A stretch of DNA of 64,000 nucleotides from JACOTK01 sp963743945 (GTDB lineage Bacteria; Actinomycetota; Acidimicrobiia; Acidimicrobiales; CADCSY01), in the NCBI GenBank assembly GCA_963743945.1, contig CAVURO010000001.1, positions 248,001-312,000 on the forward strand. Direction: 5' to 3'. The notes below the pieces were generated by a model, which saw only the letters and a program-made list of their open reading frames with translations, was not told the origin of the DNA and ran no database searches. How positions within the stretch are numbered: the first letter of the stretch is position 1; every line of letters begins with the position of its first letter. This document shows positions 51,860 to 60,184 of the stretch, one piece after another. Both the position numbers and the translations under genes were made by a program.

Positions 51860-52552
51860 ATGGCCAATGCTCCCGTGTTCCCGCTCCTGCAGGAGGGTCT
51901 TCCGCCGGCCCCACCCGCGGCGCTCGACCCCTACCTCGACGCCGGTGCACGGTGCTTCGCCCGATACGGCATATCCCGTACCACCATGCCCGACATCGCC
52001 CGCGAGATCGGCGTCTCCCGAACGACGGTCTATCGCCAGGTCGGCAGCATCGACAATTTGCTCTGGATGCTGGCGAGTCGGGAGACGCACCGACTGATCG
52101 CCACGCTTCCGGGCATCTCGAGTCGGCTCGACGGACCTCAGACGCTCGTCAGGCTCATGGCCTCCACCATCACCCAGATCCAAGCAAATCCCGTCGTCTC
52201 AAAGGTCCTCTCGGACGAACCCGACGTGGTTGGCCCCCTTCTGGCCAGTGACCTGAATCGGATCCTCGATGAAGCCACGGAAATTGCCACTCCCCTCCTG
52301 GCCGCCGCCATGCGTGCCGGGATGCTCGCCGAACATGATCCTGCGACAACGGCCAATTGGCTCGTCCGCATGGCCGTTTCGCTCATCGTCGCCCCGCCGC
52401 CAGGCGACCTCGACGCCTTTTTGTCGGTGATCCTCGTGCCTGCGCTCACGCCGGTGGGCGAGCCCACGGAACGGAACGCCGAGGGCGGAACGTCCCTGAG
52501 CCTGGTGAATCCGTTCACCTCGGATGACCGCTCCCGCTCGGCGGTGAGATGA
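51860..52552 (+). CDS. TetR-family transcriptional regulator of the ABC1 locus
   Basis: 230 residues from ATG 51860. The N-terminal helix-turn-helix reads ARCFARYGISRTTMPDIARE then IGVSRTTVYRQVGSIDNLLW. The ligand domain is all-helical and unrecognised. Its stop overlaps the start of the ABC1 gene (ATGA), making it the first gene of a six-gene run. By analogy with most TetR proteins it should repress its own operon and perhaps the divergent ABC1 gene, released by a small lipid-like ligand; that is inference. Confidence 0.85.
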   Translation: MANAPVFPLLQEGLPPAPPAALDPYLDAGARCFARYGISRTTMPDIAREIGVSRTTVYRQVGSIDNLLWMLASRETHRLIATLPGISSRLDGPQTLVRLMASTITQIQANPVVSKVLSDEPDVVGPLLASDLNRILDEATEIATPLLAAAMRAGMLAEHDPATTANWLVRMAVSLIVAPPPGDLDAFLSVILVPALTPVGEPTERNAEGGTSLSLVNPFTSDDRSRSAVR

Positions 52553-53961
52553 GCATGGCGCTGGACGTGACCCGGCGAACCAGGCAGGTCGCCGGCGCAA
52601 CCATCGATCTGAGACGCATCGCTCCCAGCGATGTGACCCGTTTGATCGAGATCCTGCTGACCCTTGCGCGCCATGGCGTGTTAACGGTCGCACGCCGCGG
52701 GCCCTATCTCGTGATGCAGCCTCGGGATCGAGCTCCCAGGGCGATGGCCGTCGCTCTCCGCCACAGCTTTGCCCACCTCGGGCCGGCATTCGTCAAGCTC
52801 GGCCAACTGATCGCGTCGAGCCCCGGCCTCTTTCCGGACGTGTTCTCCCAGGAGTTCCGGCGGCTCCTCGACCGCGTGCCGCCGGAACCAACCCACAAGG
52901 TCAAGGCGATCATCCGCAAGGAGCTGGGCAAGCCCGTCGAGGAGCTGTTCGCCTCCTTCGGCGACGAGCCCATCGCTGCAGCCTCGATCGCACAGGTACA
53001 CGAGGCATGGCTGCACGACGGCTCCCATGTGGCGGTGAAGATCCGCAGGCCGAACCTCTCCGGACGGGTCGAGCGCGATCTCCGCCTGATGCGCTACCTC
53101 GCAGGCATCATCGAGCGATCGGGCACGATCGGTGAGTTGGCAAATCCCGTCGCCATCGTCGAGGACTTCGGTGTCGCCCTGCGTTCCGAACTGGACTTCC
53201 ACAACGAGGCGGCCTCCGCCGTGGAGTTCGAGGCCAATCTGCGTTCCTTCGGAGAGAACGACCGGATCGTGGTACCGGCGCCCGTCGAAGGCATGGTGGC
53301 AAAGCGCGTCATGGTGATGAGCTTCATCGAGGGCGTCTCGGTGGACAACGCCGAACGCCTCGTCGCCGATGACCACAACCTCGAGGAGTTGCTCCAGCTG
53401 GGCATCCGTTCATGGATGGAGGCGGCACTCATCCATGGCTTCTTCCATGGCGACGTTCACGCCGGCAATCTCTTCATCACCCCCGACAGCAAAGTGGTCT
53501 ACCTCGACTTCGGGATCATGGGACGGCTCGGGGAGCAGCATCGCGAGGCGCTTTTGACGGCGCTCCCGGCGGTGCTTGTCCACCGCGACTACACCCAGGC
53601 CGTGCAGGCCATGTTCTCCCTCGGGGCCACGACGACACCGGTCGACCTGGCGGCGGCAGCCGACGACGTTCGTGACCTCGTCGAGCCGTTGCTCGACAAA
53701 CCGCTCGGACAGATCAGCTACGGCGAGGTCTTCAGTCAGGTGCTTCGCGTCGCCACACGGCATCGCGTACGACTGCCACGCGAGATGGTGCTGGTCGTCA
53801 AGCAACTGCTCTACTTCGAGCGCTACAGCAAGGAGTTGGCACCCGATTACCAAATCCTCGGCGACCGACGCATCCTGCAGTACCTCCTGGCGGGCGCCCA
53901 CGCGCCCGAGGAGGCCGATTCCGGCGCCATGCCGAACGCATCATCTGAGGGGGAGCCGTGA
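52549..53961 (+). CDS. ABC1/UbiB-family protein kinase-like ATPase (operon copy)
   Basis: 470 residues from ATG 52549. All family motifs are intact: GPAFVKLGQLIASSPGLFPD (KxGQ near residue 80), PIAAASIAQVHEAWLHDG, ATP Lys in VAVKIRRPNLSGRVERD, catalytic loop GFFHGDVHAGNLFI, metal site VVYLDFGIMGRLGEQ. It is clearly paralogous to the divergent copy over its whole length (for example RLPREMVLVVKQLLYFERYS in both with small changes). Followed by an overlapping small gene and the pseudokinase. Confidence 0.88.
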   Translation: MSMALDVTRRTRQVAGATIDLRRIAPSDVTRLIEILLTLARHGVLTVARRGPYLVMQPRDRAPRAMAVALRHSFAHLGPAFVKLGQLIASSPGLFPDVFSQEFRRLLDRVPPEPTHKVKAIIRKELGKPVEELFASFGDEPIAAASIAQVHEAWLHDGSHVAVKIRRPNLSGRVERDLRLMRYLAGIIERSGTIGELANPVAIVEDFGVALRSELDFHNEAASAVEFEANLRSFGENDRIVVPAPVEGMVAKRVMVMSFIEGVSVDNAERLVADDHNLEELLQLGIRSWMEAALIHGFFHGDVHAGNLFITPDSKVVYLDFGIMGRLGEQHREALLTALPAVLVHRDYTQAVQAMFSLGATTTPVDLAAAADDVRDLVEPLLDKPLGQISYGEVFSQVLRVATRHRVRLPREMVLVVKQLLYFERYSKELAPDYQILGDRRILQYLLAGAHAPEEADSGAMPNASSEGEP

Positions 53962-54296
53962 ATCTCAGCGGAAAATCGATTGCCGAGCACCTGCCATCGC
54001 CGGAAGGCGCTCTTGGACCCTTGCGCGCGATCGGCAGGGCGATCGCCAGCCCGGGGGTCGCCCGGGATCATCCACTCTCACGCGACCTGCGAACCTTCCT
54101 CGCAAATGGCTATGAGGTCGTCGACTTCGTTCTCACGACGGATCCCCCGAGTGTCGACATCAGCCTCCGTCGCGACGACGACCTCCGGCGCATGGAGTCC
54201 GACGACATGGTGTTCGTCACCTACGCCGCCGGGGCGGTTCCCCGCGCACGATCGCGTGCGCGGGTCAAGGCCAACCAGAACGGAGGTTTGTCGTGA
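53958..54296 (+). CDS. Small protein of unknown function in the ABC1 operon
   Basis: 112 residues from GTG 53958, overlapping the ABC1 stop (GTGA) and itself overlapped by the next start. Includes FLANGYEVVDFVLTTDPPSV and ISLRRDDDLRRMESDDMVFV, with a basic C-terminus (PRARSRARVKANQNGG). No membrane segment and no family recognised. Tight coupling on both sides suggests a subunit or adaptor acting with the ABC1 pair. Confidence 0.55.
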   Translation: MNLSGKSIAEHLPSPEGALGPLRAIGRAIASPGVARDHPLSRDLRTFLANGYEVVDFVLTTDPPSVDISLRRDDDLRRMESDDMVFVTYAAGAVPRARSRARVKANQNGGLS

Positions 54297-55762
54297 CCAC
54301 CGACGCCGATTCCTCGACACTTGCCGACCGCGCCAGGCGTTCGACCTGGGTGTCCGCGCTTGCGGGCCTTGACACCTCGATCGCCGAGCTCGATCACGAC
54401 CTTGCCGTCGAGCGCGCAAGCCTGGTCAGCCATGCGTTGCGCCTCGCTCGTCCCGGGCCCGTGCCCCCGTTGCGCACGGCGCGCCACGTCGGTGCCCTGA
54501 GCCTTGCTCGACTGCGTTGGGCTGTGCGCACACTGCCGAACGACATCTCCGAGCAGAAGTGGAACAAGCCGGGCGAGTGGCTGAAGAACAGCGCAGCGGA
54601 ATGGATGCGCGACCAGCTCGCCATGCTTGGGCCATCGGCCGTGGAGATTGCTCGGATCATTGCCCAGAGCGAGGGGATGGCACCGGGTGTGATCGTGGAA
54701 GAGATCCGCCGGCGACCCATCACGATCGATCCCATGCCTGCCCTGACGGTGCGCGACATCGTCCGGCGCTCCTTCGGAGACCAGGTCGGCCGGGTCGACC
54801 CGCTCCCCCTCACCTACACCGCGATCACCCAGCTGCACGGCGCCGAGCTCGCCGACGGTCGGCGGGTGATGGTGCGCGTGCGACGTCCTGGAGTCGAACG
54901 CGACCTTCACGCCGATGCCCGGGTAAGTGCCACCATGGTCTACCCGCTCGAACAGCTCATCCCGGCCCTCCGGGACCCTCATCCGATCGGTTTCGTCGAG
55001 ATGGCGACGCGTCAGCTACTCGAGGAGTCCGACCTTCGGAACGAGGCGCTCAACACCGCTGAGCTCGGCATGATCATCGAGGAGCTCGGCCTCTCGGGGG
55101 TCGAGGTCGCGAGGCCGATTCCGGGACTGGCCACTCGACGCGCCGCGGTGTTCGAGCGTCTCGACGGTCGGCCCTTCAGCGAGGCCGCTCACACGCTCGA
55201 CGTCGACAAGACGGTTGCGGCGCTCGTCGCCGTCACCATCGAGGCCGGCCTCGAACGCGGTGGGTTCCACATCGACATGGCTCCCGAGCACCTGATGGTG
55301 CTCGACAACGGCAACCTGGGCATCGTTGGATGCGGTTCCATGGGACACTTCGACCTCCAGACCCGGCGCGCCGCCCTGCTCTACCTGACCTCGGTGCTCT
55401 CCGGGGACTTCGCAAACCAGGTGGAGTCGATGCGTCTCGCCGGAGCGGTACCCGAGGACACCGATATCGCCGCATTGGTTGCCGACCTCGCCGCCACGGA
55501 GGCGCTTCAGCCCGCTGCGATGATGATGGGGGGCGAGGAATCCATGGTGGGCGGCCTGCGTGAGGCCATGTCTGTCCTGTTGCGCCACAAGATTCGCCCG
55601 CCGCTCGAAGAGGTGCTGTTCGTGCGAAATGTCTTCATGCTGCGCAATCTCTTTGCGACGCTGTCACCCGACATCTCGATGATGATGGCATTGATGCCGT
55701 TGCTCCAGAAGCTGCCGGAGTTGAACGCTCGACTCAATCCATCGCCAACCGGGGAATCCTGA
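54293..55762 (+). CDS. ABC1-family pseudokinase (catalytic residues lost)
   Basis: 489 residues. The fold is still recognisable by alignment with the neighbour, but each catalytic motif is changed: KLGQ becomes EIAR in GPSAVEIARIIAQSEGMAPG; the Ala-rich loop becomes PLTYTAITQLHGA; the ATP Lys becomes Arg in VMVRVRRPGVERDLHAD; the catalytic HGDVHAGN becomes HIDMAPEH in GGFHIDMAPEHLMVLDNG; and LDFGIMG becomes VGCGSMG. Such a protein should not hydrolyse ATP normally and may instead scaffold or regulate the active ABC1 partner. It is complete and coupled (GTGA) to the small gene before it, so it is not a decaying gene. Confidence 0.8.
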   Translation: MTTDADSSTLADRARRSTWVSALAGLDTSIAELDHDLAVERASLVSHALRLARPGPVPPLRTARHVGALSLARLRWAVRTLPNDISEQKWNKPGEWLKNSAAEWMRDQLAMLGPSAVEIARIIAQSEGMAPGVIVEEIRRRPITIDPMPALTVRDIVRRSFGDQVGRVDPLPLTYTAITQLHGAELADGRRVMVRVRRPGVERDLHADARVSATMVYPLEQLIPALRDPHPIGFVEMATRQLLEESDLRNEALNTAELGMIIEELGLSGVEVARPIPGLATRRAAVFERLDGRPFSEAAHTLDVDKTVAALVAVTIEAGLERGGFHIDMAPEHLMVLDNGNLGIVGCGSMGHFDLQTRRAALLYLTSVLSGDFANQVESMRLAGAVPEDTDIAALVADLAATEALQPAAMMMGGEESMVGGLREAMSVLLRHKIRPPLEEVLFVRNVFMLRNLFATLSPDISMMMALMPLLQKLPELNARLNPSPTGES

Positions 55763-55763
55763 C

Positions 55764-56666
55764 ATGTACTCGATTCTGGACAGGCTCGCCACGAGACTGA
55801 TCGGTCTGCCGGTTCAGATCAGGCTTGCCATCAGCCCGCGCCTGCTCCTCGGCAAATTGTCACGTGCCCGTATCCTCATTCGCGGCGCGCGCGCCGGGGG
55901 GTTGTTCCTCGAGGAGGTCGACGTTCGTGTCAGCGGACTCGCAATCGTCCCGAGTTGGCCGCCACGGCTGCGGGTGGCGCACGTGGAGGCCCGCGTTCAC
56001 CTGGACCAGAAGTCACTGGATGCCTGGTCGAAACGTGTCGGGTTGCCCGTTCGACTGCGGCTGCGTCCCGGTCGGGTGGTCGCCCGCACCGGCATCGCAG
56101 GCTTGCGACTGAGCGAAGCCGACATGGATGTGCAAATCGAGGATCGCACCCTGCGCCTGGTTCCCAGGCGGATCAATGTGCTGGGGATGGAGACCTCGGG
56201 CTCACGATTGGGTCGCGTGACGCTGCCGTTGCCCCGACTTCCGCGAGATGCGCGCCTGGAATCGCTGGACCCGGAGGAGTCGGCACTTCGGGCATGTCTC
56301 GCGGTGGACGATCTCGACGAGGAGCTGACGAGGGAGCGGCTCCAGGCGGTCCGCAAGATGGCATCGCACGTGATGCACCCCACCGAGGCCGAGAACTCGT
56401 CGGCCGGCGATCCGGATTTGGCTCGAACCGGAACGCGCTCGACCGGAACGCGATCGACCGGAACGCGATCGACCGGGGCCCGCTCGATCGGGGGGCGTCC
56501 GGGCGCCACTCGGCGGCCCACCGACGCCGATGGTTCGACTCGGGCAGCCGACAGCCGTCGGACCCCCCGGCCCCGTCCCGCCGGGATCATCGAGGCTACG
56601 GTGCTGGACGTCGCCGACGTCCTGCGGGATGACTCCGATGGCCGCCACAACGAGAAGCCGGAGTGA
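55764..56666 (+). CDS. DUF2993/LmeA-like lipid-binding protein with repeat
   Basis: 300 residues from ATG 55764, one base after the pseudokinase stop. About 35-150 look like the DUF2993 (LmeA) domain: LSRARILIRGARAGGLFLEE, VDVRVSGLAIVPSWP, GIAGLRLSEADMDVQIEDRT, typical of phospholipid-binding proteins of the actinobacterial envelope. The C-terminal third is polar and holds four 15-bp repeats (encoding STGTR) and a basic Pro/Arg part. No export signal is obvious. Position suggests it handles the lipid on which the ABC1 proteins act. Confidence 0.6.
   Translation: MYSILDRLATRLIGLPVQIRLAISPRLLLGKLSRARILIRGARAGGLFLEEVDVRVSGLAIVPSWPPRLRVAHVEARVHLDQKSLDAWSKRVGLPVRLRLRPGRVVARTGIAGLRLSEADMDVQIEDRTLRLVPRRINVLGMETSGSRLGRVTLPLPRLPRDARLESLDPEESALRACLAVDDLDEELTRERLQAVRKMASHVMHPTEAENSSAGDPDLARTGTRSTGTRSTGTRSTGARSIGGRPGATRRPTDADGSTRAADSRRTPRPRPAGIIEATVLDVADVLRDDSDGRHNEKPE
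56422..56490. repeat. 15-bp repeat in the DUF2993-like gene
   Basis: Four variants of cgatcgaccggaacg in tandem, in frame, encoding a Thr-Gly-Thr-Arg-Ser pattern. Confidence 0.7.
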
Positions 56667-57538
56667 CCGGCCCATCCGACGATCGCCCGGGAATGAGCGA
56701 CATCGTCGCCTACTACGACGAAACCTGGTTCGACTACCGCGCCCTTTGGCTGAACACCGACAACCGGGCCATCCACTTCGGCTACTGGGATGACGGGGCG
56801 GAGAACCACGGCGAATCGCTTGTTGCCATGAACCGGCTCATGGCCGATGCGGTCGAGGTGCGTCGCGGGGACCGCGTCCTCGATGCAGGTTGTGGCGTCG
56901 GTGGCACGTCCATGTGGCTCGCCGAAGCCCTGGACGCCGAAGTCGTCGGCATCACGCCCGTCCAGGGCCAGGTCGAACGTGCCAACCGGTACGCTGCCGA
57001 GCGCCAACTCGGCGACCGTGCGATCTTCCGCCGGGGCGACTACCACCGTACGGATTTCGATGACGCATCCTTCGACGTCGTCTGGGCTCAGGAGAGCCTC
57101 TGCCACTCCCACGACAAGGCGCTCTTCGCCAAGGAGACCGCCCGAGTGCTCCGACCCGGTGGACGCCTGGTGATCGCCGAGTATCTCCGGTTCTCGCGCC
57201 CCCTGCCACCGAATGACGAGCGCCTCATTCATCGCTGGCTGAGTGGCTGGGCGATCCCCGACATCGAGACTCGGGACGAGCTCGTGGCCGCCCTCGAAGC
57301 GGCGGGATTCGTCGATGTCGAGGTCAGGGATCTGACCCACGGCGTCGCACCCTCGCTGCGCCGCCTGTATCGAGTGAGCATGGTGCTCTACCCCGTCGCC
57401 CGATTGCTCAAGGCGCTACGGTTTCGCAGTTCGGTGCAACACGGCAACGTCGTCGGAGCGATCGACCAGTGGCGAAGCCTCCGACGATCGCTCTGGTTCT
57501 ACGGCTTGGTGACAGCGGTCAAGCCGTCCGATCACTGA
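56663..57538 (+). CDS. SAM-dependent methyltransferase, sterol/tocopherol-methyltransferase type
   Basis: 291 residues from GTG 56663, overlapping the stop before (GTGA). Class I motifs: VLDAGCGVGGTSMWLAEALD (SAM loop), VVGITPVQGQVERANRYAAE, FDVVWAQESLCHSHDKALF, ARVLRPGGRLVIAEYL. The YYDETWFDYRALWLN start and the ITPVQ and WAQESLCH blocks are closest to small C-methyltransferases acting on sterols, tocopherols, quinones or carotenoids. As last gene of the ABC1 operon it probably methylates a prenyl lipid. The exact substrate is unknown. Confidence 0.8.
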   Translation: MTGPSDDRPGMSDIVAYYDETWFDYRALWLNTDNRAIHFGYWDDGAENHGESLVAMNRLMADAVEVRRGDRVLDAGCGVGGTSMWLAEALDAEVVGITPVQGQVERANRYAAERQLGDRAIFRRGDYHRTDFDDASFDVVWAQESLCHSHDKALFAKETARVLRPGGRLVIAEYLRFSRPLPPNDERLIHRWLSGWAIPDIETRDELVAALEAAGFVDVEVRDLTHGVAPSLRRLYRVSMVLYPVARLLKALRFRSSVQHGNVVGAIDQWRSLRRSLWFYGLVTAVKPSDH

Positions 57539-57642
57539 GGGCTTGACCCGATCCGTCCCCCTGCCTCGACACCGGGCGAATCCACCGATCCGGAGCCTTC
57601 ACCGCGACCGATGATTCGTCCGGTGCGGTCCGATTTGCATCG

Positions 57643-57692
57643 GTACGAGGGCGCTGGTCGGTACGAGGGCGCTGCTCAGTACGAGGGCGCTG
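57643..57692. repeat. 18-bp repeat (three copies) across a stop codon
   Basis: gtacgagggcgctg starts at 57643, 57661 and 57679. On the minus strand each unit ends in CGA except the one that carries TGA, the stop codon of the next gene (57676-57678). A single C-to-T change in a repeat thus seems to have set the present end; the repeats beyond would encode more APSYR-type residues. Confidence 0.7.
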
Positions 57693-58809
57693 CAGCAGCC
57701 ATTCGGGATGGCGCAGCCTCTTCGATGACGGGGTCCGGCGTCGCAAGGTCGTGGAAGTTGGCAAGGATGTCGACCCGCCTCGCGTGGCCCTCCAGCAGCT
57801 CTTCAACCCGCCCGACGAACATGTCGCGATTGGCGCTGCGCTTTCCTCCCATGCCGAACATCTGAAGCAACGAGTAGTTCCAGCAGTCGTCGATGACCTT
57901 GGTGCCCGGTGTCCTGACGCCGCCTTCGCCCACAAAGGTACGGGCACGCATCTCGGTCAACGTCACCTCGAGGTAGCCCACGTGCGGCGCCTCGTCACGA
58001 CGAATGTAGTCGACCAGGCGGGCCGCCTCGGCGGAGTTGGCGCAGTAGCGCTCGTCGCTCACCACTGCCTCGGCCCATTTGAACGTGTTCGCCGCCAGGA
58101 GCTCGATCAACAGGAGACCGGTCATCCGCAGGATCACGGTCTCGATGTGCTCGTCGATCGTCGGAACAACCCGATCGGCGCCGCCCATCGACTTGGCCAT
58201 GGACTGCATCGCCTGACCGGCGGAGTCGCTCCCGGAACCGAAGGCCTTCATCACGAGTGCAAGCGGGTCACCGACCTCGGGGTTCTCGAATGCCAGGTCA
58301 CGCACGCCATACCACATCTGTTGGTGTCCACCCTCCACCTCGTAACCGGCCTCATCGCGGGCATGCGCCTCGTACAGGCCGAGTCCGAGATGGGCCGTGG
58401 CGGTGCCCTCGATGGAGTCGGCGAAGTGACGCTGCAGGTCGTCGGTCTGCACGTGGCGGATGATCGATCCGAAGCCCTCGATGGTGCCGATGTGGGTGAT
58501 CAGCTGAACCAGCGGATCACGAATCCCCTCGGACAACAGGTACTGCGCCTGATTCACGTTCGGATAGAAATCGGCAAAGAAGTCCGGGGGACACGCAATC
58601 AAGGGCATTCCCGACTCCGCCTCGTGCTTCGCCCGCCAGGCGTTGATCGCCGGCCAACGGTTCAAGGTGCGAGGCGAAACGTACTCGCCGGAGGCGTCGA
58701 AGCCACCATGGAAGAGCGTGTCGCCCAAAGATTGCACCACCAACGGTTCTGCGTAGTCGTGGCTTGCAAGCAACTCGTCGGCGGTGAAGCTGACTTGATC
58801 GGTTGTCAC
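57676..58809 (-). CDS. Protein of unknown function, helical
   Basis: 377 residues from GTG 58809 (AAGGGGG site); ATG 58839 is an alternative with 10 more residues. No family recognised for certain. The sequence is largely helical with Glu/His-rich segments such as ATAHLGLGLYEAHARDEAGY, HIETVILRMTGLLLIELLAA and RRDEAPHVGYLEV (an ExxH), which could be a ferritin-like diiron protein; this is only a suggestion. It is convergent with the methyltransferase and divergent from a TetR gene that probably controls it. Confidence 0.6.
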   Translation of the reverse strand: MTTDQVSFTADELLASHDYAEPLVVQSLGDTLFHGGFDASGEYVSPRTLNRWPAINAWRAKHEAESGMPLIACPPDFFADFYPNVNQAQYLLSEGIRDPLVQLITHIGTIEGFGSIIRHVQTDDLQRHFADSIEGTATAHLGLGLYEAHARDEAGYEVEGGHQQMWYGVRDLAFENPEVGDPLALVMKAFGSGSDSAGQAMQSMAKSMGGADRVVPTIDEHIETVILRMTGLLLIELLAANTFKWAEAVVSDERYCANSAEAARLVDYIRRDEAPHVGYLEVTLTEMRARTFVGEGGVRTPGTKVIDDCWNYSLLQMFGMGGKRSANRDMFVGRVEELLEGHARRVDILANFHDLATPDPVIEEAAPSRMAAAAPSY

Positions 58810-58879
58810 CGTGAACCCCCTTCGTGCCGATGCCTTCATCTTCGTGCCCCTGGGTCACGATTAGTCATCAGCTAACAAA

Positions 58880-58926
58880 TGCAATCTCCTGCTTGCACAG
58901 TATGCCCCCGGCAGGGATGAGGTCAA
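58880..58926 (-). promoter_or_regulatory. Promoter and likely TetR operator of the unknown gene
   Basis: On the minus strand TTGACC (58926-58921), an 18-bp spacer and TACTGT (58902-58897) form a good promoter. An inverted repeat TGCAA-N8-TTGCA (58880-58897) touches the -10 box, placed as expected for repression by the divergent TetR protein. Confidence 0.55.
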
Positions 58927-58972
58927 CTACCGTCGGGAGACACTCATCCCAAGGGCGGCCGAGGCAGAAGGG

Positions 58973-58978
58973 TAGGAT
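58973..58978 (+). promoter_or_regulatory. Possible leaderless -10 box of the TetR gene
   Basis: TAGGAT ends 6 bases before the GTG start at 58985. No ribosome site fits in between. Confidence 0.35.
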
Positions 58979-58984
58979 CCCGCC

Positions 58985-59590
58985 GTGCCAAAACTGAGAT
59001 GGGGCGCCGAGGCGCCGTCCGACAGCGATCAGGCCCGGGAGCGTCTGATCGATGCGGCCGAGGCGTGCTTCGAGCGCTACGGCGTCATGAAGACCACCGT
59101 CGAGGACGTTGCCGGTGAAGCCCGGGTATCGAGAGCAACCGTCTACCGCTACTTCGAGGGCCGCGACGAATTGCTCCTCGGCGTGCTCATGCGCGAAGGG
59201 CGCCGATTCCTCGATCGCCTGGCCACCATTCTCGCGAGCGAGGCGGACTTCGGCATCGCGCTCACCGAGGGCATCCTCTTCACCATCGCCGGCATTCGAG
59301 ATGACGACAAGCTGGCCCTGTTGTTCACCTCGGACGCTGCCGGCACGACCGGCAGCGTCGCAGGAGCCTCGGAGGCGATCTTCGCACTCACGACCGAGTT
59401 CATGCGACCGTTCATCGAGGCTGCGGCTGCGAGTGGCCAACTACGACCTGGGCTCGAGGTCGACGAGGCGAGTGAATGGATGCTGCGCACCGTTCTCTCG
59501 TTCCTGATGGTGCAGGGACCCGTCGAGCGTGACGAATCGACGCTTCGGCGATACCTCACCACCTACTTCCTTCCTGCGGTGGTGAACTAG
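58985..59590 (+). CDS. TetR-family transcriptional regulator
   Basis: 201 residues from GTG 58985. DNA-binding part: RLIDAAEACFERYGVMKTTV then EDVAGEARVSRATVYRYFEG. The C-terminal half is helical (FALTTEFMRPFIEAAAASGQ, LEVDEASEWMLRTVLSFLMV) like TetR_C domains. Divergent from the unknown gene at 58809, whose promoter carries a matching palindrome, so it is probably its repressor and that of its own gene. It is not closely similar to the TetR protein at 51860. Confidence 0.87.
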   Translation: MPKLRWGAEAPSDSDQARERLIDAAEACFERYGVMKTTVEDVAGEARVSRATVYRYFEGRDELLLGVLMREGRRFLDRLATILASEADFGIALTEGILFTIAGIRDDDKLALLFTSDAAGTTGSVAGASEAIFALTTEFMRPFIEAAAASGQLRPGLEVDEASEWMLRTVLSFLMVQGPVERDESTLRRYLTTYFLPAVVN

Positions 59591-60184
59591 TCCCCTCGGG
59601 CCATTGACTCCCGGGGACGTTTTCGTCAGGATGAACCCAAGCAACGAGGTCACCCTCATTCGACAAAGGGAGGTATTGGTTGACAGCCACGAACCTATCC
59701 TTGGAGGAAACGCCACCCGACAAGTTGGGAGCGGGGTAACCGGCAGACGGCCGGTTGTACAGGACAGCCTCTCGTCCTCCTGGTGCCGCCACATCTGCCC
59801 GCTTCCGTGCGGAGCTTTCGGCCCACCCAAGTGAGACGCCTGACCGTCCTGACCCCGCTCACCCTGATCGTTCAAGGACCCCGCCTCGGCACTTGAGACG
59901 GGGTCCTTGACCATTTTGGGGCAGCAGCCTGACTCGGGGGCTGCATGACTGGGGAAGCATGACCTTGGACGGGGCTCGTCAACGTCACAGGCATTCTGCT
60001 GCATCGACGATCCCGAGCGCCGGCAGTTGTGAGTTGACCCGGCTGCTCTTGTAGCATCGACCTGATCGCCTCGCAGGGCCAACGTCGTCCCGGGCAGGCA
60101 GCCATTCGGCACAACAGCCAATGCGCGGAGGCAAAACGCCACCCGCTCCGGCGCCAAACGAACCCAAGCCCCAAGGATGACGTG
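59591..60184. other. 594-bp gap before gltB, structured but unassigned
   Basis: No supported gene. It holds several inverted repeats: AACCGGC/GCCGGTT around AGACG (near 59738-59757), AGGAC/GTCCT around it (near 59761-59780), the terminator at 59872-59910 and a GCAGCC/GGCTGC hairpin near 59928-59952. This could be a small RNA ending in the terminator, or a gltB leader. A TAGCAT box (60052-60057) about 130 bp before the ATG may be the gltB promoter. It matches no RNA class I can name. Confidence 0.4.
59872..59910 (+). terminator. Hairpin upstream of gltB
   Basis: TCAAGGACCCCG (59872-59883) and CGGGGTCCTTGA (59899-59910) are perfect 12-bp arms around 15 bases; TTTT follows 4 bases later. It could end the TetR transcript or a small RNA. 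Confidence 0.55.

Noticed and set aside
59640..59870. RNase P RNA, tmRNA or SRP RNA before gltB
   Set aside because: None of the invariant sequences of these RNAs could be found by eye on either strand.
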